DNA from: Laguncularia racemosa
Taxonomy: Eukaryota > Streptophyta > Magnoliopsida > Myrtales > Combretaceae
Direction: 5' to 3'
Length of the DNA: 64,000 nt
NCBI GenBank assembly: GCA_037954665.1
Contig: JBBMOL010000149.1
Coordinates: forward strand, 1,426,001-1,490,000
In this document: one piece after another, positions 58,110 through 64,000 of the stretch
Layout: each line of letters begins with the position of its first letter
Position numbering within the stretch: the stretch's first letter is position 1
The notes under the pieces: generated by a model
The model's input: only the letters and a program-made list of their open reading frames with translations
What the model was told of the DNA's origin: nothing
Database searches by the model: none
Position numbers and translations under genes: made by a program

Positions 58110-59555
58110 TTAAAAAGGATAACAAATACCGATTTCATTTCTAATAAACTCAAAATTTATTTTATCTAAAGGTTTAGTAAAGATGTCCACCATTTGATTT
58201 TCAGTTGAAACATATTCAATACTTATTTCTCCATTATTTACATAATCCCTAATAAAGTGATGTCCAACTTCTATATGCTTAGATCTAGAATGATGCATTG
58301 GATTTTGTGCTAGTATTGTTGCATTAAATTAATTGTGCTAGTATTGTTGCATTTTATTAATATATTCTTAAATACTAAAACATAATCCATCAATTGTTGT
58401 TTTATCCATAATGTCTATATACAAAAATTTCCTATGGAAGCGTATTTAGCTTCAATAGTAGAAAGAGCAACTGAGTTTTTTTTTCTTGGATAACTAAGAA
58501 ACTAACTTGTCCCCTAGCAATTGATAAGTACTAGATGTACTTTTTCTATCAATTTTACACTCTGCATAATTTGCATCAGAATATTCAATTAAATCATAAT
58601 TTTGATTTTTTAGATACCAAATACTTAAATTAGTAGTATGTGCAATGTATTTAAAAATTCTTTTTACTACTACTAAATGTGTTTCAGTGAGATTACTTTG
58701 AAAATGAGTATACAAACAGACACTAAATAATATGTTAGGATGAGAAGCAGTTAAGTATAATAGGGAACCAATTAAACTTCTATAAAGCTTATTATTTACC
58801 TTTTTACCTTCTAAATTAACATCTAACCTGATTGAAGTTAATATAGGGGTCGTTGCACCTTTCACATTTCCAAAATTAATTTTTTAAAATATTTGGTTGG
58901 TTTACTTTTCTTGATGTACAAATATACCATCCTCTATTTGCTTTATTTAGAGTCTACAAAAGAAGTTGAGTTCTCCCATTAGTGACATCTTAAACTCTGC
59001 CTACATCATCTTAGAAAACATCTTGTAATATTCTTTATTAGTAGAACCAAACACAATATCATCTACATATATCTGTACTACTAGAATATCATTGTTATAA
59101 TGTTTTAAGAATAGTGTAGTATTCACTTTTCCTCTTTTGAATCCATTCTTAATTAAAAATTGACTAAGTTGTTCATATCATGCTCTAGGAGCCTGTTTTA
59201 ATCCATATAAGGCCTTTTTAAGTTTGTAAACATAATTTGTCTTAAACTGATCTTCAAATCCCAGTAGTTTTTCTACATAAACTTCTTCTTTAATATAACC
59301 ATTTAAGAAGGCGCTCTTAACATCTATTTGAAATAGTTTAAAATTCTTTAGACATGCATAAGATAATAATAACCTAATTACCTCTAATCTTGCTACAGGT
59401 GCATAGGTCTCATCATAATCTATGCCTTCTTCTTGAAAGTATCCTTTTGCAACTAACCTTGCTTTATTTATAACAACTTTTCCATATTTATCTAATTTGT
59501 TTTTGAACACCCATTTAGTTCCTATTATGGATTTATCTTTAGGTCTTGGTATCAA
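58110..59555 (-). pseudogene. Copia reverse transcriptase and RNase H, broken
   Basis: The RT N-terminal part is at 59178-59555 (IIGTKWVFKNKLDKYGKV, KARLVAKGYFQEEGIDYDET, FKLFQIDVKSAFLNG, LKKALYGLKQAPRA). The catalytic YVDDIVFG box is at about 59045-59069 in another frame. The connection and RNase H are at 58494-58865 (RSLIGSLLYLTASHPNILFS) and 58110-58298 (SKHIEVGHHFIRDYV, MVDIFTKPLDK). The fragments are separated by stops and frame shifts. Confidence 0.85.
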
Positions 59556-60565
59556 TGACCATACTTGGTTTCTTTGAAATTGGTTTAGCTCTTCCTACAT
59601 AGCATCTATCCAATCGTTATCAACTAGAACTTCTTTCATTGAGGATGGTTTAGTTTCAGATAGTAATGCAAAATAATTTTCTATATTCTTATAACTAGCT
59701 CTAGTCCTAATTCTAATTTGGACATCACCTATTACCTATTCTATAGGATGATTGGATTGAATTATTGTAGACTTAGATGGATGAATAGATACTTGGGTAG
59801 GTTCTGATTTATCTTTTGAATTACCTTCTAAGCCATCTTCTAAGTTACCTTTTAAGTTCATTTTTGCTCGAGATGTTCCTAGTATATTTGACTCTGTATT
59901 TTGATTTTCTTTAATTTTTGCGCTTGATACGAAGGAAATGCTTTCAATGTTTCTTTTGCATATGATCAAGTTTTCATCATCAACATCATTTATTATTCCT
60001 TCTTAAGCAAATCTTACATTTATAGATTCTTTAACTATTCTAGAAGACTTGTTAAACACATGATAAGCTTTATTGCCGATTGAATATCCTAAGAATATGG
60101 CTTCGTTGGCTCTTTCATCAAATTTTCCTATACCTATATTTTCACGAAACACTTACTTCCAAAAACATGAAAATAGGAAACTTTAGGTTTCCTTCCTTTA
60201 AAAATTTCATATGATGTTTTTCTAGTTAAAGGCCTTACATAAACACAATTAATAATGTTGCATGCAGTTGAAACTGCTTCAGCCCAAAAATATTATGCTA
60301 TACCACTTTCATTCAGTAAGGTACGTGTTATTTCTTGGTTTGTTCTATTTTTATGCTCATTTACTCCATTTTGTTGTGGAGTACAGGAGGTCGAAAAATT
60401 ATGTGTGATGACATTTTCTTCACAAAATTTGATAAATTTGTTATTTTCAAATTCTTTCCTAGGATTAGTCCTTAGACTAATAATGGAATATCCTTTTTCA
60501 TTTTGAACTTGTTTTGAAAATTTTTCAAAGGATTTGTAGGCATCACTTTTATGTTGTAAAAACAT
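59556..60565 (-). pseudogene. Copia integrase, catalytic Asp replaced
   Basis: The core at 60293-60565 has KEFENNKFIKFCEENVITHN and FSTSCTPQQNGVNEHKNRTN. The usual R-S/T-D-x-x-x-E-F motif reads RTNPRKEF, so the catalytic Asp is Asn. The C-terminal part (about 59736-60250) is read in several frames. The domain is upstream of RT, which defines Copia. Confidence 0.8.
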
Positions 60566-61043
60566 AAACTAAGTATATTTAGAAAACTCATCAACTATTA
60601 CAAATCCATATTTGTTACCACCTAAACTTAAGGTTTATGTAAGGCCAAATAAATAAAAATGCAATAGTTCTAATAGTCTTTTGGTTGTTCTTATGAAAAA
60701 CAGATACCATTTTATTTTTCAAATATGTAATATAACGGATATCTTCTCTAACATTCAACTTTGGCAAACCAGTAATTAAGTTATTTTTTGACAAATTCTC
60801 TAATTGTGTAAAACTAACATGTCCTAACTTTTTATGCTAGAGATAAATACTATCATTGATAGACAAAAAACAACTTTTAGCATCTACTTTAGCAGGTTTA
60901 GTTAGATAAATATTTTTTTTCCTATAGCCTTCAAAGAGTTTTATATTGTCTTTATTATATGCTATAACCTTATCTTGATCAAAAGTTAGTTTATATCCTT
61001 TATCGCAAAGTTGACTAATACTTAATAAATTATGCTTAAAACC

Positions 61044-61253
61044 TTATACCAAATATACATTTTTAATAACAAAAGGGGGAATAACAATATTACCAGTTGC
61101 GATGATTCTTCCTTTACTATCATCACCAAACTTCACATATCCTTTTTCCTTCCACTCAAGGTTTGTGAACAATGAAGTGTTACTAGTCATATAACATGAA
61201 CACCTACTATCGAGATACCATGTACTTTTAAGTTTTGCTCCATATTCCTGCAA
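61044..61253 (-). pseudogene. Copia protease
   Basis: A 69-codon frame with TWYLDSRCSCYMTSNTSLF. The protease active site D-S-G appears as D-S-R, so the Gly is changed. VKFGDDSKGRIIATGNI follows as in Copia. It is downstream of gag as expected. Confidence 0.82.
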
Positions 61254-61439
61254 TCATCAGAAAAAGGATCATACCCTTTTTGAAACCTAAACAAACTTGG
61301 GCCATTTAAAATTCTAGCTCATGTTGTTAAGTTGATTCACTTGATTTGGACTGAGCTTGTTATTTTTATAATAGCAATGCTTTTCAATATGCCCTAACTT
61401 GTTATAGAAGAAACAAGCATAGGTATTAGTTACATTATA

Positions 61440-63225
61440 TCAGTTACTTACTTGTTTTAATTGCCAATGATCAGGGTACCTTTTGACATACTTTCTAACT
61501 GGTCTCTTCTTATATCCCTTGATAGGATATTTTCTGTTTTGATCAGGGCACCTTTTGATGTATCTTCTATCTTGTGACATAACTTTGCCTTTGTCTTTAT
61601 TTTTATTGTTTTCATTATTCATTTAAATTAGAGTTTCATTTGATTTAACAAAAATAGTCCTTTTTATAGCATTTGAACTTTTTTCCTTATTATATCCTAA
61701 ACTTGATTTTGAATTGTCAATTCTTTGAGTAAAAATTAGCATTTGTAATTTCTTATCGTTTTCATTGAATTTACTAAGTATGTTGTCAATTATTTGAGAA
61801 AGTTCATTTATTCTAACTTTAAAATCTTTAATTTCTTTTCTTAATAGAACATTCTCATTAGTTAAAGCATCATTTACCATGCGTAGATTGTTATTATCAA
61901 TTTGTAAAGCTTCAAAGTCAGTTTTTAATATATCAATCTCATCAACTAAGAGTGCATTCATTTGAGTCAATGTATTTTTCTCATCAACTAAGGCTCTATT
62001 TTCTAAATTAAGTTTGTTAATTTTAACATTTTCCTTAGTTAATTCATTTAACAATTTTTTAATCTCAGCATAAACATTATCAGGTAAATCTTCTTCTAAT
62101 TCAAAATTAGAATGTACCTCAGACATTGCCATGAGACACATGTTCGCTTTCTCATCTTCATCTTCAGAATTTTCTGCATCAATTTTCGAGTCTTCTAGGT
62201 CACTCCAGGTTGATAACAATGCTTTGCATCTCTTCTTGTACTTTTCAAGTTTCTTAATGAGCACTAGACATTCATATTTTATATGACCTAGTTTTTTTGC
62301 ATTTATAATATATCAATTCCTTCGTTTTCTCTTTCTTTTCTTCCTTTCTTTATAACCTTTCTTGTAACATATTTTCCACTATTTGAACTTAACCTTTTAT
62401 TAAATGACATTTTCTAACCTTTTCTTTTTGGAAATTGACTAGGACATTTAGCTAGAAAGTTTATGTCTTTATCATCATTGCTTTCTATTTCTATATCAGA
62501 ATCATTCTCCACTTCTCTAACTTTAAATGCTATGTTCCTTTTGTTGTTGTCTTGATCAGAAGTATGCTTGGTGTGAGATTTATATGCAATTAATTTTTCT
62601 CTCATTTGGCTTAATGTCAGTTTGTTCAGGTCTTGAGCTTCCTCTATCACAACCGGTCTTGAGCTTCCTCTATCACAACCTTTTTAGCATCCATGATCTT
62701 AGCAAAATTCTTAAATTTTTTTGTACAAGGTTAACATATTTCAATTTATGGTTAAGTAAAGATAATTGATTTGTAATTGCTGTAAAACGATTGAAAGCTT
62801 CCTTAATATTTTCATCGGGGTTAAACTAAAACAACTCATATTCCTACATTAATGAGTTAATTCTAGTATCTTTGGCTTTTGATTTCCTTCATGAGTTTCA
62901 TAGAGTGTCTTAGATTTCTTTTGTAGTCTTACAAGAATAAATCAAGTAATATTCAGAATGAGCTATTGTAGCAAGTAACAAGTTTTTAACTTGATGATTC
63001 TTTTCAAGCTTTCTTTTCTTAGCTTTAGTCAAAGTCTAATCTCCATCCTCTTCGATAGTTTCATCTCCAAATTGTATGATTTCCCATTTGTTAAAGTCTA
63101 TCGCCTTGATGTAAATTTCTATCCTAAATTTCCAATAATTAAAATTAGTACCATCAAAGTAAGGAGCACGATTAGTAGAAATAGAAATACCACCATAAGA
63201 TCTTGAACTCAACGTATTATTAGAG
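61440..63225 (-). pseudogene. Copia gag, broken
   Basis: The N-terminal half (about 62414-63225) is fragmentary; 62414-62650 has LNKLTLSQMREKLIAYKSHT. A zinc-knuckle trace LGHIKYECLVLIKKLEKYKK lies around 62215-62290. The 213-codon frame at 61623-62264 has LLSTWSDLEDSK, KANMCLMAMSEVH and a long coiled-coil tail. The basic tail is at 61440-61622. This long gag is typical of SIRE-type elements. Confidence 0.78.
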
Positions 63226-63230
63226 TTCCT

Positions 63231-63242
63231 ACTTTGATACCA
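63231..63242 (-). other. Copia primer-binding site (Met-type)
   Basis: The minus strand reads TGGTATCAAAGT, close to the tRNA-iMet complement TGGTATCAGAGC, two bases from the 5' LTR. Confidence 0.7.
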
Positions 63243-63244
63243 AA

Positions 63245-64000
63245 TGTTGGTCCCAAATTAAGTAATTAAGAGGAGAGGGGTGAATTGATTACCTGCTAAT
63301 TTTTTTTTTCAAAAAAAAATTGTTAGTTAAAAAACAATCCCTTTGACTACTCAATTTAATTATGGCGTGAAAACAAGTATTTATAAAAAATTACAAACTA
63401 TTATAGAATAGAAACTAAAAGATAGAGAGAAGAGAATCGAGCAAGCTATTTATAGAGATTTCGCCTTAAGCGTTGGTCTTCTCTTCTAGCTCTACTACCA
63501 GGGACTTAGTCTTCTACACCTGTATTGTTCCACTAATCCAAAATAAATTTGAGAGATTACAATTGTTCTGCTAACACCTTGGCTTCAAAAATCACCCTGC
63601 TTTAGTTGTCTAACCTATCTTTAAGGTTATTTATAGATCTATAGAGTTACAAGTAACCTCTTACTAATATACATATCTAGCTTTCAAGAATTATAAAAAA
63701 TAGATGAGGAAATGAGAATTTGTATCCTCCAAAAATGTGTAATATGAAAATATGTAAAAGGTAAAGTGGCTTCTAAGTTTGTCTCAAAGTTCTAATAATG
63801 CTCTTTTTTTGTTAAACGAATGTTGTACTGTTTTGTATTATATCTTGTCTCTATTGAATCTTTGAATTTCACCTCTATGTATTCAGTGAAGAGTAATGGC
63901 TACATCGTTGATCTATCTTTAACTAGAAATTTTGTTGCAGTGATTTTCTTTGAGCATTTGAGAAATATCTTAAGAGACTTGAAGATATCCACTGAATTTT
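63245..64000 (-). repeat. Copia 5' LTR, truncated by window end
   Basis: It starts TGTTGGTCCC and follows the 3' LTR (56282-57766) block by block to the end of the window, with substitutions and a longer T/A tract near 63301. Confidence 0.85.

Larger units (their letters stand above)
56282..64000 (-). mobile_element. SIRE-like Ty1/Copia retrotransposon, right end beyond the window
   Basis: Minus strand. The 3' LTR is at 56282-57766, the internal region at 57767-63244, and at least 756 bp of the 5' LTR at 63245-64000. Domain order on the minus strand is gag, protease, integrase, RT, RNase H, as in Copia. The long gag with a coiled-coil tail, and multiple CCCCCTTTT polypurine tracts after the 3' LTR, suggest the SIRE/Maximus lineage. 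LTR identity looks about 85% by eye. The left flanking pentamer is CTAAT (56277-56281); the matching one is outside the window. Confidence 0.88.

Overview
The window is nuclear DNA from a flowering plant, most likely a eudicot. It is AT-rich, it has a spliced homeobox gene with long introns, and its repeats belong to plant lineages (Athila, SIRE-like Copia, chromovirus-type Ty3, a 5S-derived Cassandra-like TRIM, a CACTA-like element, a plant MuDR remnant). I cannot name the species from sequence alone.

The one convincing intact host gene is an ortholog of Arabidopsis BEL1 (BELL1), a TALE/BELL homeodomain transcription factor of ovule integument development. It lies on the + strand at 40879-52817. 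Four coding exons (40879-42045, 43717-44102, 45486-45546, 52224-52817) join in frame to a predicted 735-residue protein carrying SKY, BELL, TALE homeodomain and ZIBEL motifs. The first coding intron needs a GC-AG boundary, the homeodomain is split by a 6.7 kb intron, a likely short 5'UTR intron precedes the start, and a 14-codon upstream ORF overlaps the start codon.

The left part (1-17.2 kb) starts with a decayed MEKK1-like kinase fragment (minus strand) and a Cassandra-like TRIM with two 5S-rRNA-derived segments. A CACTA-like non-autonomous element follows (3472-17228), split by a complete but mutated 12.5 kb Athila element on the minus strand (3854-16368; LTRs about 1.5 kb, tRNA-Asp primer site, CCCAT target duplication).

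From 17.2 to 27.1 kb there is a three-level nest: a LINE fragment (minus) interrupted by what looks like a solo LTR (GATAC duplication), itself interrupted by a 5.7 kb Ty3/Gypsy element with two 886-bp LTRs, a tRNA-iMet primer site and no gag. From 28.6 to 31.3 kb is a small internally deleted Gypsy element on the + strand with a perfect GAGAA duplication. A MuDR-type transposase remnant lies near 35.6-37.0 kb. From 37 to 40.4 kb is the upstream region of BEL1.

Downstream of BEL1 the DNA is non-coding to about 55 kb. A degenerate coding-like stretch follows, into which a SIRE-like Copia element (minus, 56282 to beyond the window end) has inserted. Judged by eye from LTR divergence, the Athila and the 5.7 kb Gypsy are the youngest (LTRs about 94-95% alike), the Copia is older (about 85%), and the small Gypsy is the oldest.

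I found no new multi-gene system. The most informative points are the BEL1 gene architecture (GC-AG intron, uORF, giant homeodomain intron), the nested insertions with recoverable target duplications, the palindromic TACACG/CGTGTA arrays shared by the Athila LTRs and its internal spacer, and the fact that several pol stop codons are explained by single C-to-T changes at CAG, TGG and CGA codons.
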